Assembly (NCBI GenBank): GCA_021234155.1
Contig: JAJEKV010000395.1
Coordinates: forward strand, 1-64,000
Direction of reading: 5' to 3'
Length of the DNA: 64,000 nucleotides
DNA from: Isoetes taiwanensis
Lineage: Eukaryota > Streptophyta > Lycopodiopsida > Isoetales > Isoetaceae
Both the position numbers and the translations under genes were made by a program. Numbering within the stretch: position 1 is the first letter of the stretch; every line of letters begins with the position of its first letter. The notes beneath the pieces were generated by a model that searched no databases, was not told the origin of the DNA, and saw only the letters and a list, made by a program, of their open reading frames with translations. Shown piece by piece: positions 44,365 to 54,660 of this stretch.

Positions 44365-45115
44365 AAACAACTCTAGTGGCCATCTCATGGTTGAAGACAA
44401 TGGCAAGCTTATTCTTGAAGCATCCGCTCACCAACCTGAACTTCACTATCGATAAGAGAGTCATAGAAGAAATCCAGAAGATGCATAAAGAGATGGCGTG
44501 GATGATGACCATTTCCAAGCACAACTACCGGCACTGAACGCAACAACGCTCAACACTCTCACAGCCACAAAATACATAGATTACATATTAGCAGACCCAC
44601 AACTGATGTTATCGGACATCCTCTGCCTACAGGAGACGAGAACGGACAATCCAACCATCTTCAAGACGACTAAGTACAAGTGCCTCCTCGTTACACTCTA
44701 CGATGACAACGGACTTGAGCTCCTTCACCATCAACAAGTCATGGAGCCCTCAATCAAAGCCATCTTCGCCACGTCCCAAGACCGCACCAATAAGGGAACC
44801 GTCGTTCTGATGGCCAATATATACAGGTACCATGGAGGAAACATCCAGCAATTCCACAATACTGTCGAAGCTATTGCGAACATCGCAACATTGCCCACCA
44901 CAAACGATATAAAAAATGCAATGAAAACCGCCAGGACCTTCCTCATGGGATATTTTAACATAGATATCCTGCGACAAAATAGCGTCATCGCCGACCTACA
45001 AGTTAAGGTCCCCATGCGCTCCTTGTCACTCCTCGACCACATATAGACAGTGTTCATGCCCGCATTGCGTGACATCGAACACTGCTACTGGAGCGACCAC
45101 AGACTCCCTTGAATA
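44365..45115 (+). mobile_element. Helentron/Helitron-type endonuclease segment E2 (best copy)
   Basis: The frame 44498-45046 (182 codons) reads ADPQLMLSDILCLQETRTDN, VVLMANIYRYHGGNIQQF, FLMGYFNIDILRQNS and LSLLDHI; past one stop it continues TVFMPALRDIEHCYWSDHRLP. QET (Glu), GDFN (here GYFN) and SDH are the order and spacing of an exonuclease-endonuclease-phosphatase fold. Upstream, in another frame, FLKHPLTNLNFTIDKRVIEE and IQKMHKEMAWMMTI are shared with E3. No reverse transcriptase follows, unlike in LINEs; the 3' non-coding flank comes straight after SDH. A C-terminal endonuclease of this type is known from Helentron/Helitron2 Rep-helicase proteins, which I judge the best fit. Asp to Tyr in GDFN and the stop show it is dead. 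Confidence 0.7.
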
Positions 45116-45240
45116 AGACCACAATGTCTCAAGAATGCCAAATGGGATTAGCCTAATTAGTATGAAGTTATCAGTACTTTCTCTTTCCTTCCTCAGTTCT
45201 ATGAATTGAAACAACGCCATTTTTATGTTAATTTATAAAG

Positions 45241-45500
45241 TCGGCCTAATGGTAAGGTCTTAGGTTTGGGTGACCCCTACCAAGGTTCAAAACCAGTAGC
45301 TACCATTGGGTGGGAGATGTGGCCAGGTGCAAGTCCCTCCAACCGTGCATATTCATTGAGAGAAAATAAGATAAGGAGCATGATACCACAAATTATAAAG
45401 CAATATATAGATGTCAAAATATTAGCCAAAATATAAGTGTAATGTTTGAAATTAGAGGAATGACAGAAATAAGAAAAAGAGCATGATGCCACAAACTATA
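45241..45500 (+). repeat. tRNA-like SINE cassette S3
   Basis: A box TCGGCCTAATGGTAAGG (45241) and B box GGTTCAAAACC (45284-45294), then the shared body AACCGTGCATATTCATTGAG and tail. It follows E2 by about 125 bp, the same order as for E1-S2 and the minus-strand pair at 34440-34995. Confidence 0.8.
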
Positions 45501-46032
45501 AAGCATTATATAAATGACAAAATAAAAGGCAAAATATAAGTGTAATGTAATATTAGGCAGAAGATAAGCGTAATGTTTGATATTAGAAATGACAAAATAA
45601 AAAAACATGCAAACACAACCTTTGGACACCAAAAGGCAACCCTCTGTGCGCAGCGCCTTATTTTCTTTCATTGATAATGATATTTAACTGTCTTCCAAAA
45701 AAAGGGCCCTTCAATAAAAATAAAAATATGCCTCCGTGCGTAACACCTTATTTTCTTTAATTGATAATGATATTTATCTGTCTTCCAAAAAAATAAAGAG
45801 CCCTTCAATAAAAATAAAAATAATAGAAATTGCTACAATAGAAGTCTATGTATTGAAATATAAAAATCTTAGGGTTTCTCAACTTTTCCATTATATGAGC
45901 AATGGAACTAACATTCATTTTGACATAAGCCATGTTTCTTTCACATATCCCCATGTGTTCCTTTGACATATGCCATGTTAACGTTCCATTCCTTTGAAAA
46001 TAAGTTGAAGGAGTGGCGGAGCGCCGAGAGTT

Positions 46033-46367
46033 CGGTGCATTTATTGGCTCCCCATTTGGACTTGGATTCCAGGGGGGTATTTGACTCGTGGAATAGGGGG
46101 TATTAGACTCGTGGTTTTGGCATGCACACTTATTCCACAAGTCGAATACCCCCAAAGTTAAAACTTATTCCACAAGTCGAATAATGTTAAAAGGTGGACT
46201 CGAACTCGCACAAGAAAATTGAAAACCAAATAAACTAACCATCTGCGCCACGCAACATTACTACAATAAAATTGATTCTCATATTGTAATAAATATAATA
46301 ATTATGCACGGCATTCAGCTCGCCATTTTTGGGAATCCAAACCCCTTTCGGGAGCCAATATTTCACT
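46033..46367. mobile_element. MITE, family M2, inserted in R1-C
   Basis: Flanked by the direct repeat CGCCGAGAGTT (46022-46032 and 46368-46378). R1 copies A and B have a single, uninterrupted CGCCAAGAGTT at the same place, giving an in-window empty site. The ends share TTGGCTCCC and TTGGATTCC in inverted orientation (left about 46043-46070, right about 46331-46357). Inside is another inverted pair on GACTCGTGGAATA / TATTCCAC(A/G)AGTC. An 11-bp target duplication points to Mutator-like mobilisation. Length about 335 bp, non-coding. Confidence 0.8.
46185..46263 (-). repeat. tRNA-like sequence inside MITE M2
   Basis: Minus strand: TGGCGCAGATGGTTAG (A box-like) and GAGTTCGAGTCC (B box-like), bracketed by TAATGTT and AACATTA, which pair perfectly like a 7-bp acceptor stem. 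The T stem does not pair, so it is a relic rather than an active tRNA gene. Confidence 0.5.
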
Positions 46368-46689
46368 CGCCGAGAGTTGCCCCCACCATACATTAAGTAA
46401 TACTCTTCTATCTTCCAACCTAGATGTAAATTATATGTAGAATAGTGTTTTCAAAAAAGTAAATGTTAAAAAAAAGGAGCTTTTCCACGAAGGCGTGGTC
46501 AATAAAGTACTGCAAAAAAGGGGATGTTTTTCTAGTCATGCATTTAAACAATGAAAGGATTCTCTTTGACCATTAACACATATATTGGTTTCCGATCCAT
46601 TGATAGAATGTTTTGTTTTTATCTATTTATATTCATCACATCCTCTTATTATATAGATGAAAATGAAGATCCCACTTGATGAGCACTAG

Positions 46690-47470
46690 ATACTTGGGCA
46701 CATTGGGGGCGAGGGGGTGGAGCCTTCGAGCAGGATCTTGGGGCTCCTATAGTGTGCAAGGCTTATAGTCATTCACTGTGTGTGGGCCGGGTATAGGTCC
46801 GACATCTCCTAGGTCGCAGAGCCAGTCCCCAAAGAACAGTCTGGGCTCGGAAGGTGCAGCGAGCTGACCTATGGATTTTGGGGGGTTAAGCCAGGTATGG
46901 ATGCGTGCGCATGGTGGTGCCACGATCCTCCAGCACACCCATGGAACCATTGTGCGCCTCCTTGCTGACCTGCCTCATCGGACCGTGGATATGTAACCCC
47001 GAGTAGTCTCATAGGGTGAATCCATGAGATTGTGTCTCTCGAAGGCTACAATCATGCCATAGCATGTCTCAGCCTATCTGCAAAGTGTGCACAGAAGGGG
47101 CAGATGGAGTGGACTGCCCTAGCCATTGTTCTATGCCAGCCAACGGCATTGTCATGATTCCCTCTGTTGTTATCCGGGGACCCTGACCATCAGTTGACTC
47201 CCTTGGAGCCTGAGCCCAGGGTAGAACCCTCATTTATGATGCATTTCATATGTTATATTGGTATTATATTGATATTGCCTTGATGATGGCTGGGCCACCC
47301 TTCGAGGTGGTATATTATTATGTATATTGTTGCTAGGTGCTAACATGTATGTACGCTTCCGCTATATAGGATTCACATAGAAGGCGTGGGTCGAATGACA
47401 CCTCAGTGTCCTTGACTCGGACTTGCCCATCACAAGTGGTGCGAGTCGATTGAAGAACTTTTCGTGGTGA
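46690..47470 (+). repeat. Diverged repeat R3, copy A
   Basis: Shares with 52340-52900: GTGTGGGC(C/A).GGTAT, CAAAGTGTG.(A/G)CAG.AGGGGC, GATGGAGTGGACT(G/A)CCCTA, GTTCTATGCCAGCCAA, CGCTTCCGC.(A)TA(T)AGG and GAATGACAC. Same orientation, roughly 5.5 kb apart, perhaps 65-75 percent alike. Probably an LTR-retrotransposon part (leader or LTR); no protein recognised. Confidence 0.6.
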
Positions 47471-47507
47471 TGGAGTCACCATGGGAGGGAATTTCTCATA
47501 TTTATAT

Positions 47508-47585
47508 CGATGGGTGCATCGTATAGGTTCGGGAAGCATCACATTACGATGGGAGCACTATATAGGTTCAGGGAGCGTCACATTA
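47508..47585 (+). repeat. 39-bp tandem duplication
   Basis: CGATGGG(T/A)GCA.. then TATAGGTTC.GGGAGC(A/G)TCACATTA occurs twice, starting at 47508 and 47547. Confidence 0.8.
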
Positions 47586-47589
47586 ATCT

Positions 47590-47880
47590 TCATAAATGAT
47601 GAGTTCCAATGCATGCCAGCTCCACAAGTTTCTGAATAAGATGAGATAGCATAACAATTTGAGCCTACTAGTGGAAATTCGCGCTCTGAGGCCTCTGTAA
47701 GAACAACACCGGCTACCATAATCGATGGGCACCCCACATACGACCGCACAAACAATGGCAAAGGAAGAAGAAATTGAGACAACCCACACATTGCTAACAT
47801 TCTAATCGTGGCAAGGATAGTCCATAGATCATAGACAGCATAGCCGGCCAACTATGCTTCAACACCAGAGGCATTCACAT
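47590..47880. other. Unassigned sequence
   Basis: The minus frames of 68-97 codons here have no recognised similarity. The segment lies directly upstream of endonuclease fragment E3. Confidence 0.35.
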
Positions 47881-47884
47881 GCAC

Positions 47885-48450
47885 AAAATGGCCTATACGA
47901 TCGTTTCACAATTGAAGACAATAGCGGGCCTATTCCCGAAGCACCCTCTCACTAACTGAAAGTTCACTATCGATAAGAGAGTCATAGGAAAAATACAGAG
48001 AATGCATAGAGAGATGGCATGGATGCTGACTATCCCCAACTTCACAGATGCACAACTACTGACACTGATCACCTACCGGAGACAAGAACGGACGATCAAA
48101 CCATCTTCAAGACGACTACGTACAAGTGTCTGCTCACCACACTCTATGATGACAACGGGCTCGAGCTCCTCCACCAACAAGTCACTGAGTCCTCAGTCAA
48201 AGCCGTCCTCGCCACGTCCCGAGACCACACCATGGGAACCATCGTTCTGACGGCCAATATATACAGGCACCATGGGTCAAAGCTATTGCGAACATCGCAA
48301 CATTGCCCACCACAACCGACATCAACAATGCAATGAAAACAAACAACATTCCTCATATGAGCTTTTAACATAGATGCTCTGCAACAAAACAACATCGTCG
48401 CGGACCTCCATGTCGCCATGCCCGGCCTTGCAAGTCAAGGTCCCCACGCC
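47885..48450 (+). mobile_element. Helentron-type endonuclease segment E3
   Basis: Reads FTIDKRVIGKIQRMHREMAW in one frame, then PETRTDDQTIFKTTTYKCLL and TIVLTANIYRHHG in another, colinear with E2. The GDFN region is broken (48360-48380). The sequence then passes through QVKVP (about 48435), shared with E2, but instead of the SDH end it continues into the methyltransferase-like frame. Confidence 0.7.
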
Positions 48451-49335
48451 CAACTACAACAAGGATCACGTGCAGAAAAATCTTCCGAATGTTTTTTTAG
48501 ATGTTATTCTCGCTATACTGAAGCCAGAGGAAGCAAAGAAACTGAAGGAAAAGAGGAACATCGTGCAAGTTGTCACAAGATCAGATATACTTGTACGGAG
48601 ACAGGTGTTAGAAAATGCGACAATGGTTTTTATTGACATGTGCAGCTTTAACATTGTCTAGGATGTTAAGAAATATACCGATCTATTCGGCAGGATTGCA
48701 GGCATGACAACTGCAAAGATGTATCATATCATCATGTTTCTGAGATTTGTCCAATTGCCAAATTGCTTGTACAACCTAAGTCAGGTTTAGGGGAGTTCTC
48801 ACGTATCCTTGGGGGCTTACGAGGAATAGAGCTGGGTTATCAAATAAATGATTAAGGATTTCTAGTATTATGTCAGCCATACTTCTATCAATAGAAGTGA
48901 GGCGCGTATTTTGCCTGTGCAGCCCAAGTTGGAGCTACATCTAACTATGTCGACCAATGCACCTAAAGGCACACCTCTGCCAAAATGTCCGATTACAGGT
49001 AACGAGGAGGTGGACATGAAAATAAAAAAACGATATCAGAAATACTTCACACGTAAGCCCAAGTACATTTGGGCAGCTATGGAAGGGGACTTTGTTCTTA
49101 AAAGCCAAGCAAAAGCATCGTACATATACACCATGGTTAAAGAGTTGGTCTCCGATGATGGTTGTGTTCGTGATTTCTTCTCAACCGGGACAACTTCTAG
49201 GGTGGCTCTGATGCAAGGGAAACATAGTTCTGCCTTTGAGTATGACGACAAGGTGTGCAGGTTTTTAAGATCTTTTTCGAGACATTGGAAAAATGGCAAG
49301 GCCTACGCATGTAACATGTCTATAAGACATCCAAA
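48446..49335 (+). pseudogene. Beta-class DNA methyltransferase-like coding remnant
   Basis: Three conserved blocks in order. (1) 48446-48661: KPEEAKKLKEKRNIVQVVTR, VRRQVLENATMVFIDMCSFN, where FIDMxxFN sits like motif IV (D-P-P-Y-N). (2) After a stop, 48662-48780: DVKKYTDLFGRIAGMTTAKM, YHIIMF. (3) 48911-49335: KRYQKYFTRKPKYIWAAMEG, AKASYIYTMVKELVSDDGCV, RDFFSTGTTSRVALMQG, AFEYD. The third block matches the QKP...GDxVLDPFxGSGTT...GxExD region, the SAM-binding motif I, of amino-methyltransferases. Motif IV before motif I is the beta-class order. One Gly of FxGxGTT is missing and stops interrupt the frame, so this copy is dead. Base transfer to DNA is the family role; plant origin versus capture by a transposon is unknown. 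Placement in an endonuclease repeat suggests capture. Confidence 0.6.
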
Positions 49336-49359
49336 CCAAGACGTTATTAATTATAAAAA

Positions 49360-50260
49360 ATCATCTAATGCATCATCAAACAATAATGCATTAACCCCCC
49401 CCCCAAGTAATCAAAGAATTCAACAAGTGTACTAGCCTGCAGACCATGCTTAAAGCATAGATCAACATACATTGGATAGTGAAACGACACATGTGCCTTG
49501 TCCTCAAGGGTCCCACAACTGCACACCCTGGACGATCTAACTTCATGCAGAATATCACTCCATCTGCCTAGTTCGACCCCAAGCCTGTGTGAACTGAGTC
49601 TCATCCTACATTAGTCTGTCGATATTTAACAAGAATATTTTCTTGCAAGCCTCTTGCAGCATGGGATTGATATGGTTCCTATAAAACTCCTTAACGACAC
49701 CATCTCTCTGACTCACACGGGTAACATTTTCCATAACCCAAAGTCGTATATTATCCTTGCGATTTTTCAAGTCTTGCATAGCATCCCCCATCTCGCTAGC
49801 CACTTTTCTATGTTCGTAAACCACCCTTTGGCCCGCCTCTCCTCCAATGCCAACCTTGGCAAGCTATCATTTGGCATGACATAGAGCACCTTATGCACAT
49901 AATAAAGAATCTTTCAAAGTGCTTCTACTTCCAGGAAAAACATTCCACACTCCACTAGCAACATAGCATATGGCATTTGCATTTTGGTTCCAAGTTCAGC
50001 TCGAAGAAATCTTTTCTGTATCTTTTCAATTTTCTTCCATCTATAAGGCCAAACCTGGCCCACAGACCTCAGATCCATATAGTACATCGATTGGACTAAG
50101 GAAATGTACAATTGCTTCTTCATGAAATCCCATATATCGCCTTCCTACACCTACACTTTGATAGCATATAAGGCATTAAGCCCCTATCGCCATTAGACCA
50201 ACTTAACTTGCACAACAAACTACGCAACACAAATCCTTGTCTAAAAGCATAGCTATCAAC
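49360..50260 (-). mobile_element. LINE of a second lineage, C-terminal part (minus)
   Basis: Minus frames in order: a block near 50230 (RGSAVDSYAFRQGFVLRSLL), 50123-49914 (QVWPYRWKKIEKIQKRFLRA, then MPYAMLLVECGMFFLEVEAL), 49824-49606 and 49604-49365 (LSSHRLGVELGRWSDILHEV, CSCGTLEDKAHVSFHYPMYV). The post-RT KIEKIQKRFLR block and the C-terminal CxCG...H zinc finger are LINE hallmarks, but residues differ from the family of copies 1-4, so it is a separate lineage. Confidence 0.75.
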
Positions 50261-50297
50261 AGCACTTCCACGCCTACAACATATTACCTTGTAACCT

Positions 50298-50316
50298 TTT
50301 TTTTTTTTTTTTTGTA
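50298..50316. repeat. Poly-T tract
   Basis: About 19 T on plus. Its polarity (poly-A on minus, upstream of the LINE fragment) does not make it that element's tail. Confidence 0.7.
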
Positions 50317-50319
50317 AGG

Positions 50320-51500
50320 CAAGGAGAGACTATGAAGGTGTCATTTTTATATTATCAGAATAAAAGAGTACATGCATCAACAATATGGGAAGTTACTACA
50401 GGAGCATACCTCAACATCTTCGCTTCCCATAAGCTATGCTTATTCAAAACTCCTTTAAGAGTTAAGTTGGAAATATTTTAGCAAATCAGATAGCCCTCTT
50501 ATGGCTTGATAAAATTAAGCACAAAAGCTTTCACAAATAAAAAAAAATATACGGATAAAGGGACATGTTTTTGTAGAAAAGCCTGCCACACTATTCCACT
50601 GAGCTGCCATAACGCCAACGCCCTCTAAGATACGATCCGACTATAGACACCAAAAGGGATCTTTGATGCAATCTTTGCATTGTTGGGAAAATCTGGTCAT
50701 CCTAAAGTTGGCTAGGCTTAGAACAAGCCCCGGTAGCCAAACTCCTCTCTCAAAAAGGATTGCATAATATATCTCCGCATTTGGATGTCCCTAGCTCGGC
50801 ATTATCATCTCAATCCATTCCTGTAAATCCAATCTGTCAAAGAACTGCCTGAATAAAACTTGAGGCGCCCAGAGAATTTCCAAGATTGCAAAACTGACAT
50901 GGAGTCTTTAGCCATGAAGCCCATCATCCCTAGATAGACTTACATAAAAATATTCTCCAACAGTACCGCTTTCTTAGAAAATTTCTTTCTTACTCAAGAT
51001 TGCAGTTCATGCAACCTCCCTGACAAAGGATCTACTGTATATAGAATTACGAAATCTAGAGGGATAATATACCATGTTCTCTTGATCTCTGGATACAATC
51101 TCGAATCTCTTTGCCGGTAAAAAGTGTGAAAGATAAAGGAAGAACCCACGATGCCGGACCTGCTCCAAAAATAAATATACGAAAAGACTCAAAGAAGATT
51201 ATGCCTAAACACGCCTCCGTACGAGCCAGATCAAGACAAAGCTCTTGAAATGCAAAAGCGGGTTACGCGACATAATCGGACCTTTGAAAAAACCGCATCA
51301 TCTTCAACCAGGTGTGCCAAAGCATCATAAGGATCTCCGCCTAGCTCGGATAAACAAGAAGGATCGCTCTCCCACCGATGGCGGTCTTGATTTGGAGAGG
51401 CGGAAGAAGCCTAACCGCCCTTATTCGCACCACCTACCTTGTGTGGCGTTCGGCATAATATACGCCCCAATACGTATATTATCGCCCGTCCTGCGTACAT
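50320..51500. other. Unassigned, possible old coding sequence on minus
   Basis: The minus strand has broken protein-like stretches (for example near 51180-51010, SRFRNSIYSRSFVREVA, and around 50850), but no family was recognised. The plus ORF 51245-51565 (106 codons, basic) is likewise unassigned. Confidence 0.3.
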
Positions 51501-51559
51501 CTCAAAGTGACATGTACTTGAGAAGTAGGACAACGTTGCACCTAGGAGCTAAAGGTTGC

Positions 51560-51790
51560 ACCTAGGGGCAACCTTGGATGTTGGGTATGTAATTAAACAT
51601 ACACAACAAAAGGTTCCTTGTTCATCCATTTCCAAATGGCTTAAAAGCCATTTGCCCATGTGGATGCCCTAACCTAGATAGAGTCTATATAAGGGCTAAA
51701 ACCCTAGACCCTAGCTCTCCTTTCACTTTGCCAATTAGGGTTTTCTAGAGCTTCCTTTCCTCTTTAAGCATTCGGGGCTTTCCGGGCCAA
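51560..51790 (+). promoter_or_regulatory. LTR-type promoter with TATA box
   Basis: TATATAAG at 51686-51693, 20 bp before AAAACCCTAGACCCTAGC, and followed by ATTAGGGTTTTC at 51735, a composition common in plant retroelement leaders. Directly upstream are two CACCTAGG(A/G)G(C) repeats (51538-51570). The downstream region 51790-52330 is non-coding. Confidence 0.5.
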
Positions 51791-52339
51791 TTCGACCAAG
51801 GTAAGGTTCAAAATCGCATTGCCGGGGCTCAGAAAAGTCGGATTTGCACAACAGTTCTTTGAGTAGCTTGTTTGTCTTCGCAAGATCAGGAGCATGGACG
51901 CCTTCCGAGGATCGTGGGAGCAAGCCAAGGCAGGTATCTAGTTGTTTTGTTGTGCAAAACCGTCTTTAGGGCGTGGCAATATGTCGGTTTAGTATGTTAG
52001 ATCATCTCTGGAAGCCTTGTAGATCCTAGATGCGAGACTCCTAACGAATGAACCTAACATTGGATGTTAAGTAGATAGATTGATATGATTCTCTATCTAC
52101 GTTACGTGATATTGCATGTATTTCACTCTGTGATCTCCTTGTTGTGGGAAGGGGGGTAGAGACCTAAAAGGTCGTGTAGAAGATGCTCCTAGCATAGCAC
52201 CTTAGTTCCCACATATTGCGGCCCGTGCGAGGGCCCACACCCGTCAGGTGAAGGGGCAAGGCAGAGTTGATAAGGGGAACTTGTCTCATGTGGTTGTGAC
52301 CCCTCTGGTAGTAAAAAGCCTATCTCGGGGGTCTTTCTT

Positions 52340-52900
52340 TGGCTAGGCAATGGCTTGTCCGCTGCGTGTGGGCAAGGTATGAGCTCGACACTTCGTGGGG
52401 GTGGTGGATATGACCTTCCGGTGAGTTCAAGTGAATAAGGCTGGTGTCCCTCTAGCCCGCTGCGATGAGCATGGATACCTCTGGAGGAGGAGAGGCTCTC
52501 TTCTTCCTGCCTCATGGGGTTGGGAGATGCAACCCGGCGGTGGTAGCCCCTCGGCTATTCACGGCGGGGGGCTTCTGCCAAGTCCCAACACTTTTCGGCC
52601 TACTCGCAAAGTGTGTGCAGGAGGGGCGGATGGAGTGGACTACCCTAAGCCATGTTCTATGCCAGCCAAATCCATTGCCATGAATTGCTGCGCAATGAAC
52701 TCTGGAGGCCTAGCCGTCGGTCATCCCCTTGAGTCTCGAGCCCAGGTAGGATCTTTCCTTTGTATTATTGTTATGAAGGTATTGGCGACTACGTGATGTT
52801 GCTATTGTTATGGTGATTGTGTTGTATATTATTAGTTGTGCTCACGTTTGTTTGTTACGCTTCCGCAGATAGGTCGATCCGATGGAAGACGGATGAATGA
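52340..52900 (+). repeat. Diverged repeat R3, copy B
   Basis: Partner of 46690-47470. It extends to about 53000 with GC-rich sequence. ORFs over it on both strands are not consistent between the two copies. Confidence 0.6.
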
Positions 52901-53250
52901 CACATCCACTCTTCCCTTGCTGGCTCTGCCCCCATGGGAGTGGAGTCAGGTGGATGGCCCCTGTCAGGCAGCTGCCAGGGGGAATGCTCCTCCTCCGAAT
53001 ACGATGCGGGCATCATTATAAGGAATAGGGACGTCCACGGTGGTGTCGTGAGCATGATCTTGGCATCCAAGATCGAGCACTGGCCATTTTTCCCTTAGGA
53101 CTAACAGTAGATTCGAGTCTTGGGGTATAGCCACCCAAGCAAGAGCTCGAACAATTGGGAAAATTTCCAATTTTTGGGTAGATTTTAGCTCCATGATAGG
53201 TTGCTAGTGAAGTGTAGCATCTTTCCCAACCTAAATTGTCAAACTTGATC

Positions 53251-53532
53251 GACCCCTCACAGAGTGCGCCCAGCACCATTCGGTTCGCAAACCGATTCCA
53301 CCCAGGCGCACTGTGTGAGTGGTTGACCTCGGTTGACCTAATTAGTTGTTCCAATTAATTAAACTAATGGTGTAATTTGGCTTAATTCCTTAGTTCTAGA
53401 CAGGTTTGTATTTTATAACATTAAGAAACTCCCTGTAAATTATAAAGTAGCCTCAAAAACAGTCGACCCCTCACGAGTGCTTGGACTCTTTCGGTTGGTA
53501 ATCCAACTGCCCAGCGCCTTTGTGTGAGTGGT
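53251..53532. repeat. Nested-hairpin motif H, copies H1 and H2
   Basis: H1 (53251-53323): outer arms CTCACAGAGTGCGCC and GGCGCACTGTGTGAG, inner hairpin CGGTT-CGCA-AACCG. H2 (53464-53532): weaker outer arms (CTCACGAGTGC; GCGCCTTTGTGTGAG) and inner CGGTTGG.AATCCAACTG. They lie 110-390 bp upstream of the TATA box at 53643. Confidence 0.85.
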
Positions 53533-53642
53533 GGGTGTTTTAGAATATGGTGAACCCAAATGAATGCCTCGTACCTTCGCTAATGCCCTAGTTTGTTTTT
53601 CCCCATATGAATTGCAGGTCCCAACCCTAAATTCCACCTCCC

Positions 53643-53670
53643 TATAAATAGAAAATTAGGGTTTCCATTT
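53643..53670 (+). promoter_or_regulatory. TATA box of LTR-like element X1
   Basis: TATAAATA at 53643-53650 followed by ATTAGGGTTTCC. It is the clearest core-promoter match in the window and precedes the gag-like segment at 53690. Confidence 0.55.
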
Positions 53671-53689
53671 TACCCCCACCTTTCAGGGA

Positions 53690-54660
53690 GAACGGCCGCC
53701 CAAGAAGGCGATCTTGAGCGCCAAAGCTCAAACCCGATAAACAAAAAAGCATGGCATGACGAAAAGGATCGCCTGCAAGGTTATGCCACCCGCTATGTGA
53801 GCGCTCAGAGCGAGCCGTCCACTGTAAGGCCGACGGGAGGCAAGTGCACATCGGGGAAGAGGAGGCACCGGTTGAACCACCTAACCCTAACCCCCTCAAG
53901 AGCAGAAAGACGTGCATCGAGCACCTTGACTGAGGCGGACGCTGCAGCTGAATCAGGTGAGGAGCCGCCGAGGGAGATCTTCGGGATAATGAGGAACCAG
54001 ATTTAAATCAAGAAGAAGAAGAGGAAAGGGAAGAAGGCGAGCCGAGGAAATCCAAGGTGAGCGGCTGGAAGGAAAAGGGAAGAACGTAAGAAAGAGGAGG
54101 GAGGAGAAGGAATGTAAGAGGGAAGAAAGGAGGAAGCGCAAAGAGGAGCGGGAGAAGGTGAGAGCGAGAAAGGTAAGGACCCAAGTGCCGGGCGAGAAGC
54201 CTAAGAAGAAGAAGACACCGTCACGGAGTGACCATCTGAGGCCGGATCCCGAGAAGCCCCCATCGCCGATCGACTCCTCAACACGAGGAGGCGGGAGGAC
54301 GACGAACCGGAGAGACTTCGGCCCTTCAAACCTAATACCAGGAGGATGAAGACCACTGTGGCTAATGCACCGCCCTATCCTAAATGGCGTGGCGCGAAGC
54401 ACCCAAGCGGCGGACTAAGAAACCAAGGCGCAGAGGGAGTCCTATGGCACCGCGGCTGACTTGAAAGTACAGGGAAGGAGCTAAAGGAGTATACCGCGAC
54501 ATGAAAAATGCACCAAGAATACTCCAAATACTCACGAAAAGAACACAGAGTGAAGACCATTGAGGAGGTCGGCCAATGAAGAAGAACTGCGTTAGGCCAC
54601 CGAACAACTAACCCCTCTCAAGAAGTCGATGAAAAGGCCTACGACTCAAAATTCAAGGGA
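53690..54660 (+). pseudogene. Gag-like leader of element X1, decayed
   Basis: A GC-richer, purine-rich block with long Glu/Lys/Arg runs in all frames (LNQEEEEERG, KKKTPSRSDHLRPDPEKPPS). Acidic-basic low-complexity N-termini of this kind are usual for Ty3/gypsy gag. Element X2 downstream has a similar acidic block at 56915-56985. No capsid domain is recognisable here. Confidence 0.4.

Larger units (their letters stand above)
45600..46680 (-). repeat. Dispersed repeat R1, copy C (minus), interrupted
   Basis: Reverse complement of R1-A, with one block around TTTCTTT(C/A)ATTGATAATGA tandemly repeated (45660 and 45755). It is split at 46033-46367 by a smaller insertion with target duplication. 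The outer end lies near 46680. Confidence 0.8.

Noticed and set aside
34440-45500. SINE cassettes as independent insertions only
   Set aside because: All three share the same upstream spacer and endonuclease end, so they are better treated as part of a composite unit.
48446-49335. Bacterial contamination as source of the methyltransferase-like frame
   Set aside because: The segment is joined to plant-type repeats on both sides and is decayed like its neighbours.
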